NCBI RefSeq assembly: GCF_902497855.1
Contig: NZ_CABVHU010000004.1
Coordinates: forward strand, 186,001-250,000
Direction of reading: 5' to 3'
Length of the DNA stretch: 64,000 bases
Origin: Pseudomonas fluorescens
Lineage (GTDB): Bacteria > Pseudomonadota > Gammaproteobacteria > Pseudomonadales > Pseudomonadaceae
The notes beneath the pieces are model-generated. The model had not been told where the DNA came from. It saw nothing but the letters and a program-made list of their open reading frames with translations, and searched no databases. Of this stretch, positions 27,278 through 38,001 are shown one piece after another. Each line of letters begins with the position of its first letter. Within the stretch, counting starts at the first letter, position 1. Position numbers and translations under genes: made by a program.

Positions 27278-28258
27278 ATGCAACTCGGGATTATCGGACT
27301 GGGCCGCATGGGCGGCAATATTGCACGGCGCCTGATGCTCAACGGGCACACCACCGTTGTTTACGACCGCAATACCGCCTTCGTCGAAAACCTGAGCGAA
27401 GCGGGCGCCACCGGCGTTGCCGACCTCCCAGCCCTGGTTGCCGGCCTGGCCAGGCCACGGGCGGTCTGGGTCATGTTGCCGGCCGGCGCACCGACCGAAG
27501 ACACCATCGACACCCTGAGCACGTTGCTCGAATCCGGCGACACCATCATCGACGGCGGCAACACCTTCTATAAGGACGACATCCGCCGGGCGAAAACCCT
27601 GTCGGAAAAAGGCCTGCACTACATCGACGTCGGCACCTCGGGCGGCGTCTGGGGCCTGGAGCGCGGGTACTGCATGATGATCGGTGGCGATGCCGAGACC
27701 GTTAAACGTCTCGATCCGCTGTTCGAAAGCCTGGCACCGGGCCTGGGCGACATTCCGCGTACCAAGGATCGCAAGTCTGATGACGATCGTGCCGAACGGG
27801 GTTATATCCACGCGGGTCCCGCAGGTTCCGGGCATTTCGTGAAGATGATCCACAACGGCATCGAATACGGCATGATGCAGGCCTTCGCCGAAGGCTTCGA
27901 CATCCTCAAGACCAAGGCCAGCACCAACCTGCCGGAAGACCAGCGTTTCGACCTGAACGTCGCCGACATCGCCGAAGTCTGGCGCCGTGGCAGCGTTGTC
28001 TCGTCCTGGCTGCTCGACCTGACCGCCGACGCATTGGCCAGCGATCCGAAGCTCGACGGGTACTCGGGCTCGGTGGCGGACAGCGGCGAAGGTCGCTGGA
28101 CCATCGAAGCCGCCATGGAGCAATCGGTGCCCGTGCCGGTGCTGTCGAACTCGCTGTTCTCCCGCTACCGTTCGCGCGGGCAAGGCACCTTTGGCGACAA
28201 GATTCTCTCGGCCCAGCGCTTCGGCTTCGGCGGCCATGTGGAGACTGCGAAAAAATGA
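27278..28258 (+). CDS. gnd: 6-phosphogluconate dehydrogenase (decarboxylating, NAD-type)
   Basis: Converts 6-phosphogluconate to ribulose 5-phosphate and CO2. The start at 27278 gives 326 aa, the length of the short NAD-preferring GndA class rather than the 470 aa NADP class. The Rossmann motif GLGRMGG is at residues 7-13 and the catalytic Lys189 lies in [37 protein letters not shown] is also conserved. Its stop overlaps the zwf start by ATGA, so the two enzymes of the oxidative pentose-phosphate branch are translationally coupled. Confidence 0.93.
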   Translation: MQLGIIGLGRMGGNIARRLMLNGHTTVVYDRNTAFVENLSEAGATGVADLPALVAGLARPRAVWVMLPAGAPTEDTIDTLSTLLESGDTIIDGGNTFYKDDIRRAKTLSEKGLHYIDVGTSGGVWGLERGYCMMIGGDAETVKRLDPLFESLAPGLGDIPRTKDRKSDDDRAERGYIHAGPAGSGHFVKMIHNGIEYGMMQAFAEGFDILKTKASTNLPEDQRFDLNVADIAEVWRRGSVVSSWLLDLTADALASDPKLDGYSGSVADSGEGRWTIEAAMEQSVPVPVLSNSLFSRYRSRGQGTFGDKILSAQRFGFGGHVETAKK

Positions 28259-29778
28259 CCCGCCTGATCCGCAATAAATCCAAGGCAGAACCCGCACCAC
28301 CGACCACGCTGTTCCTGTTCGGTGCCCATGGTGACCTGGTCAAGCGTCTGCTGATGCCGGCGCTGTACAACCTGAGCCGTGACGGTCTGCTTGGGGATGG
28401 ATTGCGGATCATCGGCGTCGACCACAACGCCATCAGCGATGAGGGCTTCGCGAAAAAACTCGAAGACTTCATTCGCGCCGAAGTGGCCTCCAAGGTCGGC
28501 AAAGGCGATCAAGCCCTTGATCCGGTGTTGTGGGCCAAACTGGCCAAAGGCATCAGCTACGTCCAGGGCGACTTTCTGGACGACAGCACCTATCAAGCGT
28601 TGGCGGCGAAAATCGCCGACAGCGGCACTGGCAACGCGGTGTTCTACCTGGCCACCGCGCCGCGTTTTTTCAGTGAGGTGGTGCGTCGACTTGGCGCCGC
28701 CGGTTTGCTGCAAGAAACGCCTGAAGCGTTCAGGAGGGTGGTGATCGAAAAACCGTTCGGCTCCGATCTGCCTACCGCCGAAGCCTTGAACGCTTGCCTG
28801 CTCAAGGTTATGTCGGAAAACCAGATCTACCGGATCGATCACTACCTGGGCAAGGAAACCGTACAGAACATTCTGATCAGCCGGTTTTCCAACAGCCTGT
28901 TCGAAGCGTTCTGGAACAATCATTACATCGACCACGTGCAGATCACCGCCGCCGAGACCGTCGGCGTGGAAACCCGTGGCAGTTTTTATGAGCACACCGG
29001 CGCCCTGCGGGACATGGTGCCCAATCACCTGTTCCAGTTGTTGGCAATGGTGGCCATGGAGCCACCGGCAGCCTTTGGCGCCGATGCGGTTCGCGGCGAG
29101 AAAGCCAAGGTGGTCGGGGCGATTCGCCCCTGGTCGGTCGAGGAGGCGCGGGCCAACTCGGTGCGCGGCCAATATGCGCCCGGTGAAATCGACGGCAAGC
29201 CGTTGCCGGGGTATCGCCAGGAAAACAACGTGGCACAAGACAGCAACACCGAAACCTACGTGGCCCTCAAGGTCATGATCGACAACTGGCGCTGGGTCGG
29301 CGTGCCGTTCTACCTGCGCACCGGCAAGCGCATGAGCGTGCGCGACACCGAGATCGTCATCTGTTTCAAGCCGGCGCCGTACGCGCAGTTCCGCGATACC
29401 GAGGTCGATGAGTTGCAGCCGACCTATCTGCGGATCCAGATCCAGCCCAACGAAGGCATGTGGTTCGACCTGCTGGCCAAAAGGCCTGGGCCTGCGCTGA
29501 AGATGGCCAATATCGAATTGGGGTTTGCCTACAAGGATTTCTTCGAAATGCAGCCGTCCACCGGCTACGAGACCTTGATCTACGATTGCCTGACGGGCGA
29601 TCAGACGCTGTTCCAGCGCGCCGACAACATCGAGAATGGCTGGCGCGCCGTGCAGCCGTTCCTCGATGCCTGGCAGCAGGACGCGAGCGTGCAGAGCTAC
29701 GCGGCCGGTGAAGACGGGCCGCAGGCCGCAGAAGATCTGCTGACCCGCGACGGTCGCGTCTGGCACGGCCTGGGATGA
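28255..29778 (+). CDS. zwf: Glucose-6-phosphate 1-dehydrogenase
   Basis: Oxidises glucose 6-phosphate to 6-phosphogluconolactone with NAD(P). The 507 aa protein shows the nucleotide-binding GAHGDLVKR motif at residues 23-31 and the active-site signature RIDHYLGKE at 193-201. Pseudomonads carry several Zwf isozymes; this one, linked to gnd, corresponds in arrangement to the P. putida zwf paralogue beside gnd rather than the one in the edd/eda region. It overlaps gnd and the downstream HAD gene by 4 bp each. Confidence 0.94.
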   Translation: MTRLIRNKSKAEPAPPTTLFLFGAHGDLVKRLLMPALYNLSRDGLLGDGLRIIGVDHNAISDEGFAKKLEDFIRAEVASKVGKGDQALDPVLWAKLAKGISYVQGDFLDDSTYQALAAKIADSGTGNAVFYLATAPRFFSEVVRRLGAAGLLQETPEAFRRVVIEKPFGSDLPTAEALNACLLKVMSENQIYRIDHYLGKETVQNILISRFSNSLFEAFWNNHYIDHVQITAAETVGVETRGSFYEHTGALRDMVPNHLFQLLAMVAMEPPAAFGADAVRGEKAKVVGAIRPWSVEEARANSVRGQYAPGEIDGKPLPGYRQENNVAQDSNTETYVALKVMIDNWRWVGVPFYLRTGKRMSVRDTEIVICFKPAPYAQFRDTEVDELQPTYLRIQIQPNEGMWFDLLAKRPGPALKMANIELGFAYKDFFEMQPSTGYETLIYDCLTGDQTLFQRADNIENGWRAVQPFLDAWQQDASVQSYAAGEDGPQAAEDLLTRDGRVWHGLG

Positions 29779-30596
29779 GTGAGCCGACGCAACAGCCCAT
29801 TCGTTTTCTGCTCAGTGACATGGATGGCACCTTGCTGCTGCCCGATCACAGCCTCAGCCAGCGCACGATCGAAGCGGTCCGTTCGTTGCGCGAGGCGGGC
29901 GTGCTGTTCAGCCTGGCCACCGGCCGTCCACCCAAAGCCATGCTGCAGCAGATCGAAGCCCTGGGTGTCGATCTGCCGACGGCGGCGTTCAATGGCGGCA
30001 CCCTGGTCAACCCCGACGGTAGCATTCTGGTCGCGCATTACTTGCCGGCCACGGCCGCGCTGACCACCTTGACGCTGTTTGCCGATCTGCCGGATATCGA
30101 AGTCTGGGTGTTCAGCGGCGGCGACTGGCTGGTGAAAGACCCGTCCGGGCCCATGGTGCCGCGCGAGCAGCATGGCCTGGGGTATCCGCCGGTGGTGGTG
30201 GAAAGTTTCGAGCCGTATCTGGAGCAGATCGACAAGATTGTCGCGGCCAGTCACAACACTGGACTGTTGATCGAACTGGAAGCGCAACTGCTGCCCAAGG
30301 TTGAGGACCAGGCGCAAGTCTCGCGCTCGCAGCCGGTGTACCTGGACGTGACTGCGATGAAAGCGAACAAGGGCGAGGCGCTGGCGACATTGGCCGCGTA
30401 TCTGGGTGTGCCGCTGGCGCAGACGGCAGCCTTGGGCGATGGCGGAAACGACCCGGCGATGTTTCATCGCGCGGGATTGTCGATCGCCATGGGGCAGGCG
30501 GAAGAGGCGGTGCAGCGCCAGGCGCATGTGATCACGGGCAGCAACACCGATGATGGCGCGGCGCAGGCGATCGAGCGCTACATACTCCCGCGCTGA
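29775..30596 (+). CDS. HAD-superfamily (Cof-type, IIB) sugar-phosphate phosphatase
   Basis: The 273 aa protein is a Cof/YbiV-like HAD hydrolase. Motif I is DMDGT (Asp15, Asp17), motif II lies in SLATGRP, and motif IV is GDGGND (221-226). A type IIB cap sits between motifs II and III. Such enzymes dephosphorylate sugar phosphates or related small molecules. ATGA overlap with zwf indicates a three-gene operon, suggesting a role in controlling pentose- or hexose-phosphate pools. Confidence 0.9.
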   Translation: MSEPTQQPIRFLLSDMDGTLLLPDHSLSQRTIEAVRSLREAGVLFSLATGRPPKAMLQQIEALGVDLPTAAFNGGTLVNPDGSILVAHYLPATAALTTLTLFADLPDIEVWVFSGGDWLVKDPSGPMVPREQHGLGYPPVVVESFEPYLEQIDKIVAASHNTGLLIELEAQLLPKVEDQAQVSRSQPVYLDVTAMKANKGEALATLAAYLGVPLAQTAALGDGGNDPAMFHRAGLSIAMGQAEEAVQRQAHVITGSNTDDGAAQAIERYILPR

Positions 30597-30607
30597 CGAC
30601 ACCAAAC

Positions 30608-30714
30608 CCTGTGGGAGCGGGCTTGCTCCGGGCGGCGTTCCGACGAAGGCGGTGTGTCAGGCGATATGGGTGTTGAATGTGCCGCCATCTTCGCGAGCAA
30701 GCCCGCTCCCACAT
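30608..30714. repeat. REPIN between HAD gene and nhaB
   Basis: The left arm CCTGTGGGAGCGGGCTTGCT and the right arm GCGAGCAAGCCCGCTCCCAC are inverted about 60 bp apart. It sits between two convergent genes, where it may also end both transcripts. Confidence 0.85.
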
Positions 30715-30726
30715 TTTTAATCGGTG

Positions 30727-32229
30727 TTACAGCCAGTAACTCACGGCATACCAGCCAAGCAGCCCCATCACCACCGTATACGGCAACGCCATCCACACCA
30801 TCCGCCCATACGACAGGCGAATCAACGGTGCAATCGCCGACGTCAGCAGAAACAGAAACGCCGCCTGACCGTTGGGCGTCGCTACGCTCGGCAGGTTGGT
30901 GCCGGTGTTGATCGCGATCGCCAATGCCTCGAAATGCTCGCGGCTCATGTGGCCGGAGAGGAAGGCCCGTTTCACTTCGGTGATGTAAATGGTCGCGACG
31001 AACACGTTGTCGCTGATGGCCGACAGCAAGCCGTTGGCAATGAACAGCATGCCCGGCTGTTGCTCCGCCGGCAGTGCCAGCACCCACTGGATCAGCGGCG
31101 TGAACAGTTGCTGATCGTGAATCACCGCCACCACCGCGAAGAACACCACCAGCAGCGCCGTGAACGGCATGGCGTCCCTGAACGCGTTGCCGATGCGGTG
31201 CTCGTCGGTGATGCCGGTGAATGAGGTGATCAGCACAATCACCATCAGACCGATCAGGCCGACCTCGGCGATGTGAAACCCCAGCCCCGCAATCAGGATC
31301 AACGCCGCCAGCCCCTGCACGATCAGTGCGGCACGTTGGCGTGCGGTGCGTGCGGCGTTGTCTTCGGCGGCGTAGTTGGCCAGCACCGAACGCACGTTGT
31401 CCGGCAGCAGCGTGCCATAACCGAACCAGCGCAATTTCTCCAGCAACACGCAGGTCACCAGGCCCGCCACCAGTACCGGCAACGAGACCGGGGCGATTTT
31501 CAGGAAAAATTCGGCGAAGTGCCACCCCATCTCATGGCCGATCAGCAGGTTCTGCGGCTCACCGACCAAGGTGCATACGCCACCCAGCGCTGTACCCACG
31601 GCGCCGTGCATCAGCAGGCTGCGCAGAAATGCGCGGAATTGTTCCAGGTCAGCGTGATGCAGCTTGGGCAGATTCTGGTCGTTACCGATCGGGGTGTCTT
31701 GCCGCGGATCGTCGCCCGAGGCAACGCGGTGATACACCGAGTAGAAGCCCACCGCCGCACTGATGATCACGGCCGTCACGGTCAGGGCATCGAGAAACGC
31801 CGACAGAAACGCCGACAGAAAGCAGAACATCAGCGCCAGCATGGTTTTGGAGCGGACCCCGAGCAGCAGTCGCGAAAACAGGAACAACAACAGGTCTTTC
31901 ATGAAGTAGATGCCGGCCACCATGAACATCAGCAGCAGGATCACCGGGAAGTTGTGCACCAGTTCGTCATAGAGTGCCTGGGGCGTGGTCATCTTCAACA
32001 GCAGGGCTTCAACCAGCAGCAGTCCGCCGGGCATCAACGGATAACACTTGAGTGCCATGGCCAGGGTGAAAATGAACTCCAGCACCAGCAGCCAGCCCGC
32101 TGCCACCGGGCCGACCGTCCACAACACCAGGGCGTTGAGGATCAGGAAGCCGACAATGCTGGCCTTGTACCAGCGGGGGGAATGCCCAAGAAAATTGTGC
32201 GCGAACGCCTGGGCCATTGAGCCGGACAT
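30727..32229 (-). CDS. nhaB: Na+/H+ antiporter NhaB
   Basis: Inner-membrane sodium/proton antiporter of 500 aa (E. coli NhaB 513 aa). The N-terminal region [11 protein letters not shown], and [16 protein letters not shown] and [18 protein letters not shown] near the C-terminus, are typical of the family. About a dozen hydrophobic segments run through it. The start at 32229 follows AAGGAG. It stands alone and exports Na+ to maintain internal pH and ion balance. Confidence 0.93.
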   Translation of the reverse strand: MSGSMAQAFAHNFLGHSPRWYKASIVGFLILNALVLWTVGPVAAGWLLVLEFIFTLAMALKCYPLMPGGLLLVEALLLKMTTPQALYDELVHNFPVILLLMFMVAGIYFMKDLLLFLFSRLLLGVRSKTMLALMFCFLSAFLSAFLDALTVTAVIISAAVGFYSVYHRVASGDDPRQDTPIGNDQNLPKLHHADLEQFRAFLRSLLMHGAVGTALGGVCTLVGEPQNLLIGHEMGWHFAEFFLKIAPVSLPVLVAGLVTCVLLEKLRWFGYGTLLPDNVRSVLANYAAEDNAARTARQRAALIVQGLAALILIAGLGFHIAEVGLIGLMVIVLITSFTGITDEHRIGNAFRDAMPFTALLVVFFAVVAVIHDQQLFTPLIQWVLALPAEQQPGMLFIANGLLSAISDNVFVATIYITEVKRAFLSGHMSREHFEALAIAINTGTNLPSVATPNGQAAFLFLLTSAIAPLIRLSYGRMVWMALPYTVVMGLLGWYAVSYWL

Positions 32230-32307
32230 TGGCTACTCCTTGTATTAAGAAGCGCGCAAGTTGCCGTAAGTGCCAGGGAAGATCAAGTGTAGGAAAAATC
32301 CTTTGGA

Positions 32308-33597
32308 TTAACCCAAGTAACGTGCGACTACAGCCCGATAGTTGCCGTCCAGTGAAGAGCCGGCTACGACGATGCTTGCATTCGTTTGCACGGCCAATGC
32401 AGTGGCAATAGCCAGACTGCGACCCTGATGAGTGCGAACCCAGCCGGTACCCTGGCCAAAGCGAAAATCGAGCTGTCCGTCGGGCATGTAGCGGGCCAGG
32501 ATGAAGTCGCCCTCGACGCCGCCGAGGGTTGCGCCTGCCGTCAGCACGCAGCCGTCCGACAAAACCAGGGCGGCGTTCCACTGGCAGCCACTGTGGCCGA
32601 TTTCCAGCAGTTGCGGATGGCCGCCGTTGCAATGCCTGTCCGGCCGGCCGTTGCTGTGTACTTTCAATGAAAGGCAGTGCATCGGGTCGCGGCTGCTGCC
32701 AAAACACTGCAAGTCGCCATTGTCGTGCTGGATGATCTGGCTGATCTGAGCACTGCGCTCCTGTGCCTTGAAACTCATGAAGCCGTCCACGGCGAAACTT
32801 TCGTCGAGCCGGCCATCGGTGTGGTAGCGGGCCAACAGGCCTTCCTGGGGGAAGTTGATCGAGCCGCCCACCAGAATCCGGGCGTCTCGTTGAACCATCA
32901 GGCTGCTGATCCAGGTATTCATCAGCAAATGCCTGACCATGACGAAGCCACGACCATTGAATGTGCGATCGAGTGAACCGTCGGCATCGAGTCGTATCAG
33001 CATGCCGACATGATCGGCCAGTTCAAAGTGATGATTGGCCAGTAGCAGGATGCGACCATCCTCCTGCACGCAAACATCACAGGCTTCGGTGCCTGGCATG
33101 CCAGGGGGCAGCCGGCAGTCGCGCGCGCCCATGGAAAGATCGCCTGGCAGGCGCACCACGCAGCGACCATTGTCGCCAAAGCCTTGGACCGGCCGGCCAT
33201 GCTGATCAAACAGTGCGAGGGCGGGCAGTGTCCGGTGCGCATGCTCGTAATGCAGCCCGGCCAGCAGAATGCGCCCATCGGCCAGGACATGGACTTTTCC
33301 ACCCATCGCCTCGAAGCCGTGTTCGAACTGCCCGACGACGCTGCCTTGATGACCGAATACCAGATCGGCCGAGCCATCTTCCAGCAGCCGAGCCAGGCCG
33401 AAGCGGCTACCGCCTGGCGTTCCGACCTTCGCCGCTACCAGCAACCTGCCTTGTGAATCGATCGCCACCCCGTTGGCCATGCTTGAGGTGCTGCCGGCGA
33501 AATACACTTGGGTCGTGCCATTTCCGGCGAAGGATAAATCGAGTGCTCCGGCGTCGTTCAGTGTGGGCGGCAAGGTAAAGGCGGTCTGGATTGACAT
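32308..33597 (-). CDS. Delta-60-repeat (beta-propeller-like) protein
   Basis: The 429 aa protein is built of delta-60 repeats. Units such as DGSLDRTFNGRGFV, DGRLDESFAVDGF and DGQLDFRFGQGTG alternate with strands such as VLADGRILLAG and VQEDGRILLLA. About six to seven units probably close a propeller. The ATG at 33597 has GGGAG 8 bp upstream; a GTG two codons earlier is the alternative. No signal peptide is seen, so any export would need a dedicated system. It lies near the fap amyloid region, but no functional link is shown. Confidence 0.82.
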   Translation of the reverse strand: MSIQTAFTLPPTLNDAGALDLSFAGNGTTQVYFAGSTSSMANGVAIDSQGRLLVAAKVGTPGGSRFGLARLLEDGSADLVFGHQGSVVGQFEHGFEAMGGKVHVLADGRILLAGLHYEHAHRTLPALALFDQHGRPVQGFGDNGRCVVRLPGDLSMGARDCRLPPGMPGTEACDVCVQEDGRILLLANHHFELADHVGMLIRLDADGSLDRTFNGRGFVMVRHLLMNTWISSLMVQRDARILVGGSINFPQEGLLARYHTDGRLDESFAVDGFMSFKAQERSAQISQIIQHDNGDLQCFGSSRDPMHCLSLKVHSNGRPDRHCNGGHPQLLEIGHSGCQWNAALVLSDGCVLTAGATLGGVEGDFILARYMPDGQLDFRFGQGTGWVRTHQGRSLAIATALAVQTNASIVVAGSSLDGNYRAVVARYLG

Positions 33598-33847
33598 GCA
33601 CACGGCTCCCTGCGAGTCGGCCTGATCCAGAAGTTGGGCGGCGACTTTCTATAGGGGAATCATTCAATCCCTGAATGCACGGATGCACAAAGTGAGAACT
33701 AACGGACGGAGGGTCGTTTTGTGCCAGAACAGTGTCTTTTCGAACCACTGGCAAGCCTGGCAATCAAAGGGGCTTGCACAGGTTCAAAATAACCATGGTG
33801 AAGTGCAGATGACCATGCAACGCCAGCTGCCCATGATAGAGGAGGGA

Positions 33848-33870
33848 GCGGGTTACATGAAGTAACCCGC
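33848..33870 (-). terminator. Hairpin downstream of small gene at 33880
   Basis: GCGGGTTAC and GTAACCCGC form a perfect 9-bp stem with a 5-base loop about 10 bp after the stop codon of the minus-strand gene. There is no T-run on that strand, so it may be a transcript-end stabiliser rather than a true intrinsic terminator. Confidence 0.4.
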
Positions 33871-33879
33871 AATTAATGA

Positions 33880-34146
33880 TTAGTGCGGCATCGACCACGA
33901 TTGCAGGGTATAGCCTTCCTCGCTCAACTCGGCACGTGCCTGATTGAGCAGGCTTTCAAGTTGCGCGGGATCGGTATAGGCACTGCTTGGAATCTGCCGA
34001 CGACCGATGCGGGTGTTGGTACGGTCGATGACGCTCAGGCAGAGTTCGCCATTACCGTCCAGGGGGGCCCAGGCCACGCATTGAAAGGGTTTGAATGCGA
34101 GGTCGGCGATCAAAAGAGCTTCGTTGATACGGAGCGGGGCGTTCAT
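33880..34146 (-). CDS. Small hypothetical protein (88 aa)
   Basis: I do not recognise the family. The start at 34146 (MNAPLRINEALL) is the first ATG; the frame can be read from a TTG at 34170. The protein looks folded and cytosolic, with FQCVAWAPLDGNGELCLSVIDR forming strands and DPAQLESLLNQARAEL a helix. It lies between the delta-60 gene and the sigma-54 activator gene. Confidence 0.65.
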   Translation of the reverse strand: MNAPLRINEALLIADLAFKPFQCVAWAPLDGNGELCLSVIDRTNTRIGRRQIPSSAYTDPAQLESLLNQARAELSEEGYTLQSWSMPH

Positions 34147-34487
34147 GGGATCGTCTCTCTGTATGCCCAATCAAGTGAAGTGCCGCCGGTTGGGCTTACC
34201 GTTCGGCTCGTTACTTGTACTGATGCCCGCAACCGGGGGGCAGGTCACATTCAATCCTGAGTTATTTCAACTTTCTTTCTTTGGGCAGAGGTTTAGAGGG
34301 ATCGTGAAGCTGAATGAAAGGTTGGAGTCGTTAGGTGACTAACAAAGCTGCTTCTTATAACTATTCACTTAACGGTCATATAGTCAAACGATACAAGGCC
34401 CCGTCAAAATATTGCTAATGTTACAGTCAAGATCGCCAAATGACTGTTTTTAATAATATTTCAAATATTTGGCGCCAAGGAACAGTC
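34147..34487. other. Intergenic region upstream of the sigma-54 activator gene
   Basis: The stretch is AT-richer than its surroundings, particularly 34330-34480 (AACTATTCACTTAACGGTCA and CAAAATATTGCTAATG), and holds the divergent promoters of the small gene at 33880 and the activator. No supported gene or clear operator is visible. Confidence 0.5.
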
Positions 34488-35813
34488 ATGAGCGAAGCGC
34501 CTGCCTTACGCCGTCTATTAGTAGTGGACCCCTGCGATGACTGCCATCGGCTCTTGCCGGGTTTACGCTCTGTGGGATGGGATGTTGACAGCTGCACCCT
34601 GGAAAACGCCGCCGACAAAACCTGCGATGTCGGCCTGTTACGATTGCAACCTTTTCACCTCGAACGACCGGACGCGGTCAAGGAACTGATCAGCCGCAGC
34701 GGCACCGAGTGGATCGCCGTGCTCAATCAGGAGGTCCTGCGCCTGCAGAATGTCGGGGACTTCGTTTGCGAATGGTTTTTCGATTTCCATACCTTGCCGT
34801 TCGATGTGTCCCGGGTTCAAGTGACCCTGGGCCGGGCATTCGGCATGGCGCGCCTGCGCGGCCAGGGCACGGTGCATATTGATCAGCCTGAGCATGAACT
34901 GCTCGGCGACAGCAAACCGATTCGAGAACTGCGCAAGCTGCTGAGCAAACTGGCACCCACCGAGTCTCCGGTATTGATTCGCGGTGAAAGCGGGACCGGC
35001 AAGGAACTGGTCGCCCGCACACTGCACCGACAGTCCCAGCGACACAGCAAACCCTTTGTCGCCATCAATTGCGGCGCGATTCCCGAACACTTGATTCAAT
35101 CCGAACTGTTTGGCCACGAGAAGGGCGCCTTTACGGGCGCCCATCAACGCAAGGTCGGGCGGATCGAAGCCGCCAACGGCGGGACGCTGTTTCTCGACGA
35201 AATCGGTGACCTGCCCCTGGAGCTGCAAGCCAACCTGCTGCGGTTCCTCCAGGAAAAACACATCGAGCGTGTCGGCGGCAGTCAGCCGATTCCAGTGGAT
35301 GTGCGGGTATTGGCGGCGACTCACGTCGACCTTGAGGCCGCCATCGAGAAAAAACGCTTCCGCGAAGATTTGTACTACAGGCTCAACGTCCTGCAAGTCG
35401 TCACCGCCCCCTTGCGCGAGCGTCACGGCGATCTGTCGATGCTGGCCAATCATTTTTCCCATTTCTACAGTCATGAAACCGGTCGCCGCCCTCGCAGTTT
35501 CAGCGAAGACGCCTTGATTGCCATGGGCAAGCATGACTGGCCGGGCAATGTTCGCGAGTTGGCCAACCGGGTACGCCGCGGGCTGGTGCTGGCTGAAGGA
35601 CGGCAGATCGAGGCCCGGGACCTGGGACTGATCAGCCAGCATGCGATCGTCGCACCGATGGGCACCCTTGAAGACTACAAGACCCGCGCCGAGCGCCAGG
35701 CGTTGTGCGATGTATTGAACCGTCACAGCGACAATCTCAGCGTCGCTGCCCGGGTGCTGGGCGTGTCGCGGCCGACCTTCTACCGATTGCTGCACAAGCA
35801 TCAGATCCGCTAG
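34488..35813 (+). CDS. Sigma-54 enhancer-binding protein with degenerate FleQ-like receiver
   Basis: Activator of sigma-54 RNA polymerase. The ATG at 34488 has AAGGAA upstream and gives 441 aa; an upstream ATG at 34440 has no site. A receiver-like domain (about residues 8-120) lacks the phosphorylatable Asp: the strand that normally ends in Asp reads DVGLLRL. The AAA+ domain is complete, with GESGTGKE (166-173), the sigma-54-contacting GAFTGA loop (213-218) and Walker B FLDEIGD (235-241). A Fis-type helix-turn-helix ends the protein (AARVLGVSRPTFYRLL). It is convergent with the fap operon, which it may regulate. Confidence 0.9.
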   Translation: MSEAPALRRLLVVDPCDDCHRLLPGLRSVGWDVDSCTLENAADKTCDVGLLRLQPFHLERPDAVKELISRSGTEWIAVLNQEVLRLQNVGDFVCEWFFDFHTLPFDVSRVQVTLGRAFGMARLRGQGTVHIDQPEHELLGDSKPIRELRKLLSKLAPTESPVLIRGESGTGKELVARTLHRQSQRHSKPFVAINCGAIPEHLIQSELFGHEKGAFTGAHQRKVGRIEAANGGTLFLDEIGDLPLELQANLLRFLQEKHIERVGGSQPIPVDVRVLAATHVDLEAAIEKKRFREDLYYRLNVLQVVTAPLRERHGDLSMLANHFSHFYSHETGRRPRSFSEDALIAMGKHDWPGNVRELANRVRRGLVLAEGRQIEARDLGLISQHAIVAPMGTLEDYKTRAERQALCDVLNRHSDNLSVAARVLGVSRPTFYRLLHKHQIR

Positions 35814-35818
35814 ACGCA

Positions 35819-35855
35819 GGATCAAAAGATCGCAGGCTGCGATCTTTTGGTCCTG
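35819..35855. terminator. Bidirectional terminator between sigma-54 activator gene and fapF
   Basis: The inverted arms GGATCAAAAGATCGCA and TGCGATCTTTTGGTCC form a long stem around a 5-base centre, giving an A-run on one side and a T-run on the other. It separates two convergent genes and can end both transcripts. Confidence 0.8.
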
Positions 35856-35864
35856 CAACGTGGG

Positions 35865-37169
35865 TCAGAAGTAATACGGGAATTTCAGGCTGAAGGTAAA
35901 GTCCGGGGCATCGTCCGTCATGCCGATGGACAGGTTGGGGACGATGGTCAGGTTGTCACTGGCCGCAATGGTCATGCCGACGTTGAAGTAACCGGCGTTG
36001 GCATCGCTTGAAGTAACCGATTGCCAATCACCGCCATTTTCCCTGATCTTGCTTTTGCGTTGCACCAGGTCAGACACCGAGAACGACATACTCATCTTTT
36101 CGTTCAACGCAAACGCAATACCGGCGCCGATCTGGAAGCTGTCGCCGATACGCACGTCGCCTGGGGTTTTCTGGTTGACGGTGGAACTGATGTCGTCGAA
36201 GGAATCCTCGAAGTTGTGGGTGTAGGAGAGACTGCCGAACAACACGGCCGGGTCGAAGGTCTTGACCAGCGAGATGCCAGGGGTGATCGACCAGACGCCG
36301 TTGCCGGTCGGCAGGGACTCAGGGACGAACAGATTGGTGTTGGCATTATCCTGCACCAGCTTGATACCGAACGGATCCTTGCCCGTAGGTGCCTTGACGC
36401 GCAAGGTGACCACCGCATCCGGGGTGTTGACCGACTCGTCGAGGAACTTGTAGGCAATACCGAAGTTGACGTCGCCAATGGTTGGATCGCGTTTGACGGT
36501 GCTTTCGGTGGTGACACCTGCGGACCCCTCGTTACCGCCGCCGGACTGATAGGTCGATTCGCGGTAGATCACCGGCACGTTCAGGTCGAACTGCCAGCGG
36601 TTGTCGAAGTTGTAGCGGCCGGTGAGGTCAAGCGTCCAGGTGTCGGCCTTGATCCGGTCCAGGTTGATGTTGCCCAGAAAGATCGAATCCAGCGCAAGGA
36701 AGCCGTTGAGGATCAGTTGGCGCGTATCGTACCGGGAATAGGTCAGCCCGGTCTCAAGGCTGAACTTGCCGCCGCCGAAGAACCCGCTGGCCTCGTCGTA
36801 CAGGTTGGAAACACTTTGTGCCGGCTGCGAATCATCGGCCAGCGATTGCCCATAGGAACTGCCGCCCCCGGCCGCGCCCCCTGAAGCCGCCGCAGCACCG
36901 GTGCCGGTCGCGACTTGTGAATTGCCTTTGAGGTCGGCTGGCGACTTGGCCAGACGTTTGGGTTGCTCGGTTGCCGGTTGATCTTCGACCTGGCGGACCC
37001 GTTGCTCGAGGATCGCCAGTGCTTTTTGTTGTACTTCGTATCGTTGCTTCAGCTCCATTAGTTCCTGTTTCAGAATCTCCACATCCGAAGCGGGTGCTGC
37101 TTGCAACATCGCCGCGGGGAGTAAAGTGCTCAAACATACAACTGCGCGCAGTGATACTGATCGATACAT
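35865..37169 (-). CDS. fapF: Functional amyloid outer-membrane exporter FapF
   Basis: Outer-membrane pore that secretes the Fap amyloid subunits. The 434 aa protein has a signal peptide ending near LQAAPAS, a coiled-coil segment at about residues 28-65 ([19 protein letters not shown]), then a Gly/Ser/Ala-rich linker (about 80-110) and a beta-barrel ending in FSLKFPYYF with a C-terminal Phe. This layout of coiled-coil trimerisation region plus 12-stranded barrel is that of FapF. It is the last gene of the fapABCDEF operon. Confidence 0.9.
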   Translation of the reverse strand: MYRSVSLRAVVCLSTLLPAAMLQAAPASDVEILKQELMELKQRYEVQQKALAILEQRVRQVEDQPATEQPKRLAKSPADLKGNSQVATGTGAAAASGGAAGGGSSYGQSLADDSQPAQSVSNLYDEASGFFGGGKFSLETGLTYSRYDTRQLILNGFLALDSIFLGNINLDRIKADTWTLDLTGRYNFDNRWQFDLNVPVIYRESTYQSGGGNEGSAGVTTESTVKRDPTIGDVNFGIAYKFLDESVNTPDAVVTLRVKAPTGKDPFGIKLVQDNANTNLFVPESLPTGNGVWSITPGISLVKTFDPAVLFGSLSYTHNFEDSFDDISSTVNQKTPGDVRIGDSFQIGAGIAFALNEKMSMSFSVSDLVQRKSKIRENGGDWQSVTSSDANAGYFNVGMTIAASDNLTIVPNLSIGMTDDAPDFTFSLKFPYYF

Positions 37170-37213
37170 GAATAGCCGTCCCTAAATGCCCAATGATCGA
37201 GACTCAGCGTAGT

Positions 37214-37957
37214 TCAATATCCCAGGGTGCGTAGTGCGTTGAGTTGAGTCAGGTTGCAGTCCAGTGCACCTGCGCTCGGGCCATTATTGTTCAGCACTAC
37301 ATTAAGCTGAGTCAGGTTATTGACCGCATTGCTGCTGCCCAGTAACCGCGTGTTCTGCAACAGGCCACCCTGGGCAACTTGCTGCATGGACGAGCCCTGG
37401 TTGTTGTTGGCCTGAATGGCCATCTGGATGCCGCCGCCGGTAGCGGAAACGGCCACACTGCCGGCCGCATTGCTACCGGTAATGGTTTGCCCGCTCATCA
37501 ACACCTGGCCGTGGCCAGGGTTGAGAGTCGGGGCATGACTGGCCTCTTTGACGTCGATCGAGACGTTGTTGTAGGCGGTGTTGCCATCGCCGGCGGCGCG
37601 CACGCTTTGGGTGATCCCTTGCGCGCTGTTCAAGCCAGCGCCGCCAATGACGTTGCCGGTGCCTTGTCCGGGGGTAGTGCCGTCACCGGACTGGCTAAAG
37701 GTTGACACGTAGAATTCGGGTTTTATGGTGCCTCCCTGGATCTGCATCGAAGTGGCCGCCCCGATCAAATCTCCACTGGCATTACGCCAGGTACTGCTCA
37801 TGACAATACCGAAGCTGATGATCCGTCCCGGCATGACGTAACGGCCGCGCAACTCGCCGAGCTCCCGGTCGTTGATTTCGATGGGTTTGAATCCGTTGGC
37901 ATAGCCTGAAGCACTCGCTGCCAGACAGGCAGCGGCCAGCCAGTATGAGGTTTTCAT
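37214..37957 (-). CDS. fapE: Functional amyloid component FapE
   Basis: The 247 aa secreted protein sits in the fapE position. The start at 37957 has GGGAG upstream and a signal peptide ending near SGYANG; a longer frame to 37975 is less likely. The mature region includes FKPIEINDRELGELRGRYV and Asn/Gln/Gly-rich stretches such as MAIQANNNQGSSMQQVAQGG. A single Cys lies near the end (GALDCNLTQLNAL). FapE is a minor extracellular component of Fap fibrils in other pseudomonads. Confidence 0.88.
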   Translation of the reverse strand: MKTSYWLAAACLAASASGYANGFKPIEINDRELGELRGRYVMPGRIISFGIVMSSTWRNASGDLIGAATSMQIQGGTIKPEFYVSTFSQSGDGTTPGQGTGNVIGGAGLNSAQGITQSVRAAGDGNTAYNNVSIDVKEASHAPTLNPGHGQVLMSGQTITGSNAAGSVAVSATGGGIQMAIQANNNQGSSMQQVAQGGLLQNTRLLGSSNAVNNLTQLNVVLNNNGPSAGALDCNLTQLNALRTLGY

Positions 37958-38001
37958 CTGCTGCTCCCGGAGCATCCCGCCCCACTATCATCTTTAGGCG
38001 A

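Noticed and set aside
28165..29766. Long minus-strand open frame (533 aa) opposite zwf
   Set aside because: It is an antisense shadow of a highly conserved G6PDH gene in high-GC DNA. The composition is His/Gln/Arg-rich and no ribosome-binding site or family motif is seen.
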